Of a stretch of 64,000 nucleotides of DNA, positions 26,966 through 34,929 are shown piece after piece. Where the stretch lies: NCBI RefSeq assembly GCF_034653275.1, contig NZ_JAYEES010000003.1:1054001-1118000 (forward strand). Reading direction: 5' to 3'. The notes under the pieces are model-generated. The model made no database searches. It had not been told where the DNA came from and saw nothing but the letters and a program-made list of their open reading frames with translations. The position numbers were made by a program, and so were the translations under genes. Numbering within the stretch: position 1 is the first letter of the stretch; the number at the start of each line of letters is the position of its first letter. This DNA is from Nitrospirillum sp034653275. GTDB taxonomy: Bacteria > Pseudomonadota > Alphaproteobacteria > Azospirillales > Azospirillaceae.

Positions 26966-27625
26966 TCAGGCCTCTTCGTCACCATGGCCCGTGTGGGCCT
27001 CGGGCGCGTCTTCTTCCGTGGCGATGGCCTCTTCGTCCCCAGCGGCTGCCGCCTCGTCGGCGGCGGGGCCGCCTTCCATCTCGGCCAGTTCCTCCGGCGT
27101 GGGCTTGACCTTCTCGAACAGGCCGGCCGGCGGTTCCACCGTGACGATCCCGGCCTTCACATCCACCACCGGAACGGCGGCGCGGGTGAAGGGCAGCGTG
27201 ACCATCTTGCCGGAGGCCGCGTGCGCGATCTCCAGCATGTCGCCGCCACCGAAGTCATAGATGGCCTTGATCTCGCCGAAGGGCTCGCCGTCGGCGGTGG
27301 TCGCCACCAGGCCGATCAGGTCGGCATGGTAGAACTCATCCTCGTCGTCGGTGGCCGGCAGCTGGTCGCGGTTGATGTACAGCCGCGTGCCTTTCAGGGC
27401 GTCGGCGGCGTCACGGTCGCGCACGCCCTGCAATTCCGCCAGGAAGTGATCCTTGCCCATGCCGGTCATGGTCAGGGCGAAGGCGCGGGCGCCCGATTCG
27501 TCGGTCAGCTGGCCATAGGCGAACAGCGACTCCGGCACGGCCGTGTAGCTCTTCACCTTGACGCGGCCGCGCACCCCGTGGCTGCCCACGAACTGCCCGA
27601 CGCAGATGCGCGTGGCGGTTTCCAT
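26966..27625 (-). CDS. rimM: Ribosome maturation factor RimM
   Basis: Assists maturation of the 30S head near S19. 219 residues: N-terminal beta-barrel (CVGQFVGSHGVRGRVKVKS), C-terminal PRC-barrel (DLIGLVATTADGEPFGEI). A 45-residue acidic Ala/Glu tail is added; usual length is about 170. It sits 135 nt after rpsP, with hairpins in between. Confidence 0.94.
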   Translation of the reverse strand: METATRICVGQFVGSHGVRGRVKVKSYTAVPESLFAYGQLTDESGARAFALTMTGMGKDHFLAELQGVRDRDAADALKGTRLYINRDQLPATDDEDEFYHADLIGLVATTADGEPFGEIKAIYDFGGGDMLEIAHAASGKMVTLPFTRAAVPVVDVKAGIVTVEPPAGLFEKVKPTPEELAEMEGGPAADEAAAAGDEEAIATEEDAPEAHTGHGDEEA

Positions 27626-27666
27626 AACGATACTCTCTGGAAGACTGTAAGCGGCGGAAAAGCTGA

Positions 27667-27752
27667 ACGGGGGCGGTCACCCGCCCCCGTCGCAACCCGT
27701 CAACCCGGATGCCGGCCGGCCCGCCCTTGTTTCCTTGGGGGGCGGCCGGCGT
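27667..27752 (-). repeat. Two GC hairpins between rpsP and rimM
   Basis: A perfect 10-bp stem at 27667-27690 (ACGGGGGCGG / CCGCCCCCGT) and a second at about 27711-27750 (GCCGGCC / GGCCGGC core). They may adjust the relative expression of rpsP and the downstream genes, or protect the rpsP mRNA end. Confidence 0.6.
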
Positions 27753-27760
27753 CAGGTCAA

Positions 27761-28114
27761 TCAGCCCTCGGTGCTGGCGGCGGCAGCGGCGGCCAGCTTG
27801 GCGCGCTCCTGGGCCTTCGCCTTCGGGGCGGACTTCTTCGGGGTCTCGCGGACCTTCGGCAGCTCGATGATGTTGGCGCGGCCCAGGAACAGGGCGACGC
27901 GGTCGGTCGGCTGGGCGCCCACGGACAGCCAGTGGCGGGCGCGCTCTTCCTTCAGGGTGATGCGCTCGGCGTGCTCACGCGGCAGCATCGGGTTGTAGGT
28001 GCCGATCTTCTCGATGAAGTTGCCGTCGCGGGGCGAACGGCTGTCGGACACGACGATGCTGTAGAACGGACGCTTCTTGGCGCCACCGCGGGCCAGACGA
28101 ATCTTGAGGGACAT
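27761..28114 (-). CDS. rpsP: 30S ribosomal protein S16
   Basis: Small-subunit assembly protein. 117 residues: the conserved core opens with KIRLARGGAKKRPFYSIVVSDSR and includes FIEKIGTYNPM. A 35-residue Ala/Lys-rich tail is common in Alphaproteobacteria. Second gene of the operon. Confidence 0.97.
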   Translation of the reverse strand: MSLKIRLARGGAKKRPFYSIVVSDSRSPRDGNFIEKIGTYNPMLPREHAERITLKEERARHWLSVGAQPTDRVALFLGRANIIELPKVRETPKKSAPKAKAQERAKLAAAAAASTEG

Positions 28115-28185
28115 TTCTTACTTCCTGACTCTGATGTTGAACTGAAGATGATGGTGAAACGCGGATACTAAACTTGGCTGGGGGA

Positions 28186-29541
28186 TCAGCGACCCTTGGG
28201 CATCAGGGCCGACAGGCCCTGGCGCATCAGGCCCTTTTTCCCCAGTTTCTTGAACTTGCGCATCATGTCGGCCATGTCCTGGTACTGCTTCAGCAGCCGA
28301 TTCACGTCGGCCACCGTGGTCCCGGACCCCAGCGCGATGCGGCGCCGGCGCGACGCGTTCAATATCTTGATGTCGCGGCGCTCTTTCTGGGTCATGGAGG
28401 TGATGATCGCCTCCTGACGTTTCAGCATGCGCTCGTCGATGTTGGCCTTGGACAGCTGGTCCTTGATCTTGCCCACGCCGGGCAGCATGGACAGCATGCC
28501 GCCCATTCCGCCCATCTTCCGGATCTGGCGCAGCTGGGACAGCATGTCGTCCAGGTCGAAGTTGCCCTTCTCCATCTTCGCGGCAAGCTTCTCGGCTTCC
28601 TCGCGGTCGATGGTCTCGGCGGCCTTCTCCACCAGGCTGAGCACGTCGCCCATGCCCAGGATGCGGCCGGCGATGCGGTCGGGGTGGAAGGCCTCCAGCG
28701 CGTCGATCTTCTCGCCGGTGCCCAGCAGCTTGATGGGACGGCCGGTGATCTGGCGCATCGACAGCGCGGCGCCGCCCCGGGCGTCGCCGTCGATGCGGGT
28801 CATGACGATGCCGGTGACGCCGACCTTGTCATTGAAGTTGGTGGCGACGGTGACTGCGTCCTGGCCGGTCATGGCGTCCACCACCAGCAGGCTTTCCACC
28901 GGCCTGGTCACGTCGCGGATGCGCACGACCTCGTCCATCAACTCCTCGTCGATGGCAAGGCGGCCGGCGGTGTCCAGCATGACGACGTCATAGCCTTCCA
29001 GCCGGCCGACGCGCATGGCGCGCTGGGCGATGGTCACCGGGTCTTCGCCGGGGACGATGGGCAGGGTGGCCACGTCCACCTGCTCACCCAACACCCGCAG
29101 CTGTTCCTGGGCGGCCGGGCGTCGCGTGTCCAGCGACGCCATCAGCACCTTCTTCTTCTCGCGGGTCTTCAGCAGGCGGGCGATCTTGGCGGTGCTGGTG
29201 GTCTTGCCCGAGCCCTGCAGGCCCAGCATCAGCACCGGCACCGGCGCCTCGGCGTTGAGGTTGATGCCCTCGTTCTGCTCGCCCAGCATCTCGACCAGAT
29301 GGTCGTGGACGATCTTGATGACCATCTGACCGGGGGTGATGGAGCGAAGCACCTCCTGCCCGACGGCCTTTTCCTTCACGCCGTTGATGAAGGACTTGAC
29401 CACGGGCAGGGCCACGTCGGCCTCGAGCAGGGCCACGCGTACTTCGCGCAGCGCGGCACCAACGTCCTCTTCGGTGAGGGCGCCGCGCCGACGCAGCCGG
29501 TCGAAGATATCGCCGAGCCGTCCTGTCAAGCCGTCAAACAT
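28186..29541 (-). CDS. ffh: Signal recognition particle protein Ffh
   Basis: GTPase that binds signal sequences and 4.5S RNA and delivers ribosomes to FtsY. 451 residues: N domain, G domain (GLQGSGKTTSTAKIA, DTAGRLAIDEELM, TRIDGDARGG) and the methionine-rich M domain (MGGMGGMLSMLPGV) ending GLSALMPKGR. Its receptor ftsY lies in the same window at 37085-38227. Transcription seems to start about 170 nt upstream and to pass a terminator/antiterminator leader before the gene. Confidence 0.97.
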   Translation of the reverse strand: MFDGLTGRLGDIFDRLRRRGALTEEDVGAALREVRVALLEADVALPVVKSFINGVKEKAVGQEVLRSITPGQMVIKIVHDHLVEMLGEQNEGINLNAEAPVPVLMLGLQGSGKTTSTAKIARLLKTREKKKVLMASLDTRRPAAQEQLRVLGEQVDVATLPIVPGEDPVTIAQRAMRVGRLEGYDVVMLDTAGRLAIDEELMDEVVRIRDVTRPVESLLVVDAMTGQDAVTVATNFNDKVGVTGIVMTRIDGDARGGAALSMRQITGRPIKLLGTGEKIDALEAFHPDRIAGRILGMGDVLSLVEKAAETIDREEAEKLAAKMEKGNFDLDDMLSQLRQIRKMGGMGGMLSMLPGVGKIKDQLSKANIDERMLKRQEAIITSMTQKERRDIKILNASRRRRIALGSGTTVADVNRLLKQYQDMADMMRKFKKLGKKGLMRQGLSALMPKGR

Positions 29542-29620
29542 AACCCGTCCTGGCCATTGCCGTTCCGATCTTCATCCGCCCCCCTAGTCCAAGCGCCCGT
29601 TCAGACCCATTTGCCCAAAC

Positions 29621-29712
29621 GAAAAGCGCCAGTGCACGAAACTCGTGGACTGGCGTCGCGCCTTGGCGCGGGATGCGGTCCCAGTCCCGGATCCAACGGA
29701 TCCAGGGCTGAG
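29621..29712 (-). promoter_or_regulatory. Predicted attenuator leader (or short terminated RNA) upstream of ffh
   Basis: On the minus strand a terminator hairpin (arms 29643-29656 and 29626-29639, 13 of 14 positions paired, then GCTTTTCG) lies about 80 nt before ffh. Its 5' arm contains CCAGTCC (29647-29653), which is also complementary to GGACTGG further 5' (29681-29687). That alternative pairing encloses a CGCGCC/GGCGCG hairpin (29657-29670). A small GGATCC-AAC-GGATCC hairpin precedes (29689-29703). The two structures exclude each other, as in transcriptional attenuators. Confidence 0.6.
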
Positions 29713-29719
29713 GTGGGGC

Positions 29720-29748
29720 TATCTAGACCTGTGGAGGGCGTCTGTCAA
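29720..29748 (-). promoter_or_regulatory. Strong sigma-70-like promoter for the ffh leader
   Basis: Minus strand: TTGACA (29748-29743), 17-nt spacer, TAGATA (29725-29720). Near consensus, predicting a start near 29713. Confidence 0.65.
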
Positions 29749-29852
29749 TGCTTCTGGAGTCAAGGACGCCCCGCGGCAAGGCGGCGATGGTAACGGCGGT
29801 GTCGCGCCTGGATCAGGGACGGCGGCGGCATGTCCTTAACCAGAACGGGCGA

Positions 29853-29880
29853 TTGTCAACGGCCTATACACCTGTAATAG
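29853..29880 (+). promoter_or_regulatory. Candidate promoter for the first pentapeptide-repeat gene
   Basis: TTGTCA, 16-nt spacer, TAATAG on the plus strand, giving a leader of about 160 nt. Confidence 0.35.
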
Positions 29881-30049
29881 ACGGGGTGACAGGGCCGCTA
29901 TTTCGCCTAGAGGCTCATTTTGGGTGCGCGCCCCCTCTTCCAGCACGCCTTTAAGATAAGGTATGAACGGGTTATCGGGGTAGTCTTTGGTAGTGCGCCA
30001 TTCCGTGGCGGATTCGAATTGCGGGGGGACCGGCCCCGCGGAGGCTTGT

Positions 30050-31402
30050 ATGTCAATGTCGTCCGGCAGAAATGCCGAACCCGAACGGTCCAGGATGAGC
30101 CAGACGGAGTTGCTGGCGATTGTTGGCAAGCATCGGGCGTTTCTGACGAAGCAGCCTGGGGGCGTGCGTGCCAGCTTCAAGCTGCGTGACCTGTCGCATA
30201 TGGATCTGTCCGGCCTGAACCTGGCCGAGGCCGATTTCTCGGGCGCCAAGCTGTTCGGCGCCCGCATGGTGGATTGCGTCCTGACGGGGGCGTCACTGTA
30301 CGCCGCCGACCTGCGCCTGGCCAATCTGGAACGGTCCGACCTGCGCCGGGCCGACCTGCGCGGCGCCTGCATGCGCGGCGCCGTGCTGAACCAAGCCTCC
30401 ATGGCCGAGGCCGACCTGCGCGAAGGCACCATCATGCACGTCCGCAAGGACGGCAGCATCACCGCCCATGAATTCGACGCCGTGCCCGTGCAGACGGAAC
30501 TGTCGTGCGCCACCGTGGTGGGCGCCGACCTCAGCCGGGCCAAGCTGTCCAACACCTTCCTGGTGCAGTCGGACCTGACCGACTGCATCATGCGCGGCGC
30601 CAAGATGGCGCGCGCCAACCTGACCAACACCAACCTGACCGGCTGCGACCTGAAGGGCGCCGACCTGACGGGCGCCAACCTGACGGGCGCCAAGCTGCAC
30701 GGCGCCGACCTGACGGGGGCGGAGTTGGGCTTGGCCCGATTCGCCGGCGCCCTGATGATGGGCACCATCCTGGACGACAACGCGCGCCGCGCCGAAGAGG
30801 TGCTGGAGGGCATTCACGCCCCCACGCCCGAGGATGCCGGCCTGGACCTGTCCGCCATGCTGGTCCTGCATTCCGAATGGGTGGAGACGGGCGGGCGCGA
30901 GGGCGCCCGGGCCGACCTGTCCAGCCTGGATCTCAGCGGCGTGGATTTGGCGGGCGCCAACCTGTCGGCCGCCCTGCTGCACTGCGCCTGCCTGCGCAAG
31001 GCCAACCTGGTGGGCACCTCGCTGCCCATGGCTGACCTGTCGCTGGCCGACCTGCGTGACGCCAATCTCAGCCGCGCCGACCTGCGCGGCGCGTCGCTGG
31101 AGCGCGCCACCCTGAACGGGGCGCAACTGGTGCGGGCCGACATGGGCCCCGTGCTGATTCAAAGCTCCACCGGGCGCCTGTGGAGCGCCAACCTGCACCG
31201 CGCCCGCCTGGATGGCGCCAACCTGACCGGCGCCATGCTGAAGCGGGCGGTGCTGTCCCAATCTTCGCTGGTGGGGGCGGTGCTGAAGGATGCGGAACTG
31301 TCGGACGCCAAGATGGCGGGGGCCGACCTACGCGATGTCGACCTGGCCAACACCGACCTGGATGGGGCGGACATGGCGGACGTGGTCGGCATGGTGCATT
31401 GA
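30050..31402 (+). CDS. Pentapeptide-repeat protein, paralogue 1
   Basis: Function unknown. 450 residues from the ATG at 30050 with GGAGG about 6 nt upstream. Architecture: a short helical head with FLTKQPGGVRASFKLRDL; a first A(D/N)LxX repeat block (about 50-125); a non-repeat insert MHVRKDGSITAHEF; a second block (about 150-235); a linker with LHSEWVETGGREGARADL; a third block to the end. Pentapeptides of this kind fold into a right-handed quadrilateral beta-helix. No signal peptide, so probably cytoplasmic. The gene at 58426 has the same order of parts. Gyrase protection as in Qnr/MfpA cannot be claimed from sequence. Confidence 0.85.
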   Translation: MSMSSGRNAEPERSRMSQTELLAIVGKHRAFLTKQPGGVRASFKLRDLSHMDLSGLNLAEADFSGAKLFGARMVDCVLTGASLYAADLRLANLERSDLRRADLRGACMRGAVLNQASMAEADLREGTIMHVRKDGSITAHEFDAVPVQTELSCATVVGADLSRAKLSNTFLVQSDLTDCIMRGAKMARANLTNTNLTGCDLKGADLTGANLTGAKLHGADLTGAELGLARFAGALMMGTILDDNARRAEEVLEGIHAPTPEDAGLDLSAMLVLHSEWVETGGREGARADLSSLDLSGVDLAGANLSAALLHCACLRKANLVGTSLPMADLSLADLRDANLSRADLRGASLERATLNGAQLVRADMGPVLIQSSTGRLWSANLHRARLDGANLTGAMLKRAVLSQSSLVGAVLKDAELSDAKMAGADLRDVDLANTDLDGADMADVVGMVH

Positions 31403-31528
31403 GCGGATGGCCCCATGCCGGGTGGCTCCCACGCCGGTACCCCATGGTTCCGACCTAGTTTCGCCCTAGTTCCCTGACAATTCTGTAGCCTAATCCGCCG
31501 CCCGCCAATTCCTGCCTGCCGGACGCCC

Positions 31529-33214
31529 ATGCCGCTGCCCACACAAGACCGTTCCGCCCGCCGCCTGGCGCTCAGCCTGCTGCTGGCGGGCCCCCTGCTG
31601 TTCGGCCTGTGGGCCGTGCTGTTGGGCCAGGACGGCAATTGGGATTTGCGCAACTACCACTGGTACAACGCCTACGCCTTCCTGACCGGGCGCTGGGGCA
31701 TGGACGTGGCGCCGGCCCAGGTCGCCAGCTTCTACAACCCCACCCTGGACCTGCCCTTCTTCCTGGCGGCCCAGGTGTTGCCCGCCCGGGTGGTGGAATT
31801 CCTGCTGGGCAGCGTCCAGGGCGCCAACCTGGTGCTGTTGTACGGCCTCGCCTGGACGGTGCAACGCCCGGCGACGCCCGAACGCCGCCGCGCCCTGGTG
31901 GCGCTGGGTGTGGCGGTTTGCGGCATGGTGGGCGGCGGCCAGGTGGGACTATTGGGTACCACCTTCTATGACAACGTCATCAGCCTGTTCGTCCTGGGCG
32001 GCATCCTGGTCGCCATCGGTGGAAATGGCGCGGCCTGGGATGGCCCCAACGGCCCGGCCTTCCGGCGCGTGGCGCTGGCGGGATTGCTGGTGGGCAGTGG
32101 CGTGGGCCTGAAACAGCCCACCATCGTCTTCGCCGTGGGCACTTGCGCCGCTTTCCTGGCGGCCGGCGGCACGCCCTGGCGCCGCCTGTTCCTGGCCTTC
32201 TTCTTCGGGCTGGGCGTGCTGGCGGGCATGGCGATCTTCTCCGGTCACTGGATGTGGTTCCTGTGGAGCCATTTCCAGAATCCACTGTTCCCCTACTTCA
32301 ACAACGTCTTCCATTCCCCCTGGGGCACGCCCGACCCCTACCGGGATGACAAGTTCATCCCCAAGGGGCCCATTGCCGCCGCGCTGTTCCCCTTCGCCTG
32401 GGCCCTGGATCCCAAGTTGGTGGGCGAGATCGTCTTCCGTGACTACCGTGTGCTGGCGGCCTATGTCGTGCTGTTGCTGACCGGCCTGATGGCGCTGGGC
32501 CGCTGGCTGCGCGGGCAGTTCGCAGCCGAGGGCCCTATGGTGGACACCTCCGGCCCGGCCCGCGCCCGGCGGTACCTGCTGCTGGCCGGCGCTCTCAGCT
32601 ATCTGGTGTGGCTGAAGCTGTTCGCCATTTATCGCTATCTGATCCCGCTGGAGATGCTGGCGCCCGTGCTGATCCTGGCGGCTGTGGCCCTGTGGCCGGC
32701 GCCGGCCCGGACGCGGGGCCTGGTCACCGCCGTCCTGCTGCTGGTGCTGGCCGCCACCGGCCAATCGGGCACCTGGGCCCGAGTGCCCTGGGGCGACCGG
32801 CCCTTCAGCGCCAAGGTGTCCGAGGTGCAGGCGCCCGTCCTTCCCCGGCCGGACCATACCGTCATCCTGATGACCGGCTACGCCCCCACCAGCTTCCTCA
32901 TCGCCGGCTTCCCGGCACAGATCCCCTTCCTGCGGCTGCAGAGCTATTTCATCCACCCCGACCAGGGCGACATCCTGCTGAACCGCCAGATGCGCCAGCG
33001 CATCGACCAGGGCATCGCCAACGGCGACGACTTCTACCTGCTGCTGGCGCATTGGGAAACGTGGACGATGGATCAGATTTTGCCGCGCTACGGCCTCAAG
33101 GGCGCCGGGGAGCCCTGCCAGCCTGTCACCTCGACGCTGGATGAGCCGATGATGCTGTGCCGCATCATACCGCTGCAACCTGCGGCGGACCGTGATATGA
33201 ACCCCGTGAACTAA
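31529..33214 (+). CDS. Polytopic membrane protein, probable GT-C-like glycosyltransferase
   Basis: 561 residues with about ten predicted membrane helices and a C-terminal soluble segment. An early DxR-like acidic motif (GNWDLRNYHWYNAYAF, about 36-50) in the first periplasmic loop resembles polyprenol-phosphate-sugar-dependent GT-C enzymes. It lies 25 nt before a GT2 gene and a GtrA gene, so it may be the third, substrate-specific member (GtrC role) of a three-gene glycosylation module. Family assignment is tentative. Confidence 0.65.
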   Translation: MPLPTQDRSARRLALSLLLAGPLLFGLWAVLLGQDGNWDLRNYHWYNAYAFLTGRWGMDVAPAQVASFYNPTLDLPFFLAAQVLPARVVEFLLGSVQGANLVLLYGLAWTVQRPATPERRRALVALGVAVCGMVGGGQVGLLGTTFYDNVISLFVLGGILVAIGGNGAAWDGPNGPAFRRVALAGLLVGSGVGLKQPTIVFAVGTCAAFLAAGGTPWRRLFLAFFFGLGVLAGMAIFSGHWMWFLWSHFQNPLFPYFNNVFHSPWGTPDPYRDDKFIPKGPIAAALFPFAWALDPKLVGEIVFRDYRVLAAYVVLLLTGLMALGRWLRGQFAAEGPMVDTSGPARARRYLLLAGALSYLVWLKLFAIYRYLIPLEMLAPVLILAAVALWPAPARTRGLVTAVLLLVLAATGQSGTWARVPWGDRPFSAKVSEVQAPVLPRPDHTVILMTGYAPTSFLIAGFPAQIPFLRLQSYFIHPDQGDILLNRQMRQRIDQGIANGDDFYLLLAHWETWTMDQILPRYGLKGAGEPCQPVTSTLDEPMMLCRIIPLQPAADRDMNPVN

Positions 33215-33239
33215 CGCCTATTTTCAAGGATTCCGCGCG

Positions 33240-34211
33240 ATGGTCGACACCACCGCTTCCCTGTCCGGCCGCAAACCCACCGTGGCCGTGCTGGTGCCCT
33301 GCTATAACGAGGAAGCCGCCATCGCCAAGGTGGTCGCCGATTTCAAGGCGGCCTTGCCGGACGCGACCGTCTACGTCTACGACAACAATTCCAAGGACCG
33401 CACCGTGGAGGTGGCGCGCGCCGCCGGCGCCGTGGTGCGGACCGAGCCGCTGCAGGGCAAGGGCAATGTGGTGCGCCGCATGTTCGCTGACATCGAGGCG
33501 GACGTGTACGTCATGGTCGACGGCGACGACACCTATCACGCCGCCAGCGCCCCGGCCCTGATCGACCGGCTGGTGACCGAGCAGCTGGACATGGTGAACG
33601 GTGCCCGCGTGACGGAGATCGAGGCCGCCTACCGCCCCGGCCACCGTTTCGGCAACAGGTTGCTGACCGGCCTGGTGACCTTCATCTTCGGCAAGCGCAC
33701 CAACGACATGCTGTCGGGTTACCGCGTCTTCTCCCGCCGCTTCGTGAAGTCCTTCCCGGCGCTGGCCGGCGGCTTCGAGACGGAGACGGAGCTGACGGTG
33801 CACGCGCTGGAACTGCGCATGCCCATCGCGGAGGTGGAGACCCCCTACAAGGATCGGCCGCCCGGATCGGTCAGCAAGCTGTCGACCTACAAGGATGGCA
33901 TGCGCATCCTGTGGATGATCACCAAGCTGGTGAAGGAAGAGCGGCCCATGCTGTTCTTCGGCGTCGCCGCCATCCTGCTGGCGCTGCTGTCGATCATTCT
34001 CGGCATTCCCATCTTCATCACCTTCGTGGAGACGGGCCTTGTGCCGCGCCTGCCTACGGCGGTGCTGGCCACTAGTCTCATGACCCTGGCCTTCCTGTCG
34101 CTGACCTGCGGCCTGATCCTGGACACGGTCACGCGCGGCCGGCGCGAAATGAAGCGCTTGCGCTATCTGGAAATCCCGGCGCCGGATTTCGCCCCGCTGG
34201 GCCGGGGCTGA
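33240..34211 (+). CDS. Family 2 glycosyltransferase, GtrB/DPM1-like
   Basis: Likely loads a sugar from a nucleotide donor onto undecaprenyl phosphate at the inner membrane. 323 residues: GT-A fold with VLVPCYNEEAAIAKVV, DNNSKDRT, the DxD-type VDGDDTYH and GYRVFSRRFVKSF, then two C-terminal transmembrane helices (about 236-262 and 270-300). It sits between the GT-C-like protein and GtrA. Confidence 0.87.
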   Translation: MVDTTASLSGRKPTVAVLVPCYNEEAAIAKVVADFKAALPDATVYVYDNNSKDRTVEVARAAGAVVRTEPLQGKGNVVRRMFADIEADVYVMVDGDDTYHAASAPALIDRLVTEQLDMVNGARVTEIEAAYRPGHRFGNRLLTGLVTFIFGKRTNDMLSGYRVFSRRFVKSFPALAGGFETETELTVHALELRMPIAEVETPYKDRPPGSVSKLSTYKDGMRILWMITKLVKEERPMLFFGVAAILLALLSIILGIPIFITFVETGLVPRLPTAVLATSLMTLAFLSLTCGLILDTVTRGRREMKRLRYLEIPAPDFAPLGRG

Positions 34212-34217
34212 GCGGCG

Positions 34218-34697
34218 GTGACCGATCTGCCTGAGGGGCCATCCCCTGGCGGCAAGCCGAAACAGGTGAAGGCGGAGGTCGTGTCCTTCGCCCTCATCGG
34301 CGTGGCCGGCCTGTTTGTGGACATGGGGGCGCTGTGGGTGGCCCTGAACCCCTTAGGCTTGGACAAGCACAGCGCCGGCTTCTTCTCCTACTTCGTGGCC
34401 GCCACCTTCACATGGTGGATGAACCGGCAGTTCACCTTCACCGGCGCCAGCCGGCGGGGGGCGATCCGTCAGTGGGCCAAGTTTCTGGCGGCCAATGCCG
34501 TGGGCGGCGTGGTTAACCTGGCGACCTACAACCTGATCGTCTGGCTGGATGCGCCGGCCTTCGCCGTGGCGATGATGCCCTGGCTGCCCGCACTGTGGCC
34601 CTACGGTGCCAAGGGTGCCGGCTCCCTGGCCGGCATGGGCTTCAACTTCGTCCTGTCCAAGATGCTGGTGTTCGGCCAAAAGGCGCCCCGCGCCTGA
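34218..34697 (+). CDS. GtrA family membrane protein
   Basis: Small four-helix protein thought to flip undecaprenyl-phosphate-linked sugars. 159 residues from a GTG start; the family core is FALIGVAGLFVDMGALW, then SYFVAATFTWWMNRQFTF and a final GFNFVLSKMLVF. Starts 6 nt after the GT2 gene, so co-transcribed. Confidence 0.87.
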   Translation: MTDLPEGPSPGGKPKQVKAEVVSFALIGVAGLFVDMGALWVALNPLGLDKHSAGFFSYFVAATFTWWMNRQFTFTGASRRGAIRQWAKFLAANAVGGVVNLATYNLIVWLDAPAFAVAMMPWLPALWPYGAKGAGSLAGMGFNFVLSKMLVFGQKAPRA

Positions 34698-34929
34698 AAC
34701 CTACGAGACGCCCAAGCGGCATGAGCTTGCTCATGCCGTAGGACGCGACCACGTCCGCCGCAGGTTTCCGGGGAGCGTACGGACTGGAAACCGAGGATAG
34801 CCAAGGGGCGCATGCCCCGCCGGCGCCTGAGGCGCACGAAACAAGCCAGAGGCACACCAAACCAACAAGCCGGCCCTGCCGGGCACGCCCATGGACAGGG
34901 GGCGGATCGTCGCCATATAACCGGGCATC
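34698..34929. repeat. Palindrome-rich intergenic block, possible extragenic repeat
   Basis: Contains a 10-bp palindrome CGGCATGAGC-TT-GCTCATGCCG (34717-34738), a GGTTTCC/GGAAACC pair (about 34765-34795) and GCGCC-TGA-GGCGC (about 34824-34836). There is no T-run, so this is not a plain terminator. The density of inverted repeats suggests an interspersed REP-like element; copy number cannot be seen here. Confidence 0.45.

Larger units (their letters stand above)
29542..30049. other. 508-bp divergent regulatory region (ffh / pentapeptide gene)
   Basis: No gene is supported. It contains the ffh promoter and attenuator-like leader on the minus strand and a candidate promoter at 29853-29880 on the plus strand. 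Confidence 0.6.

Noticed and set aside
30180..31390. Short repeated DNA motifs considered as a tandem DNA repeat
   Set aside because: They are the coding consequence of pentapeptide repeats and keep frame throughout.
30050..31402. Quinolone-resistance (Qnr/MfpA) function for the pentapeptide protein
   Set aside because: Pentapeptide repeats alone do not show gyrase binding; length and multi-block architecture differ from Qnr.
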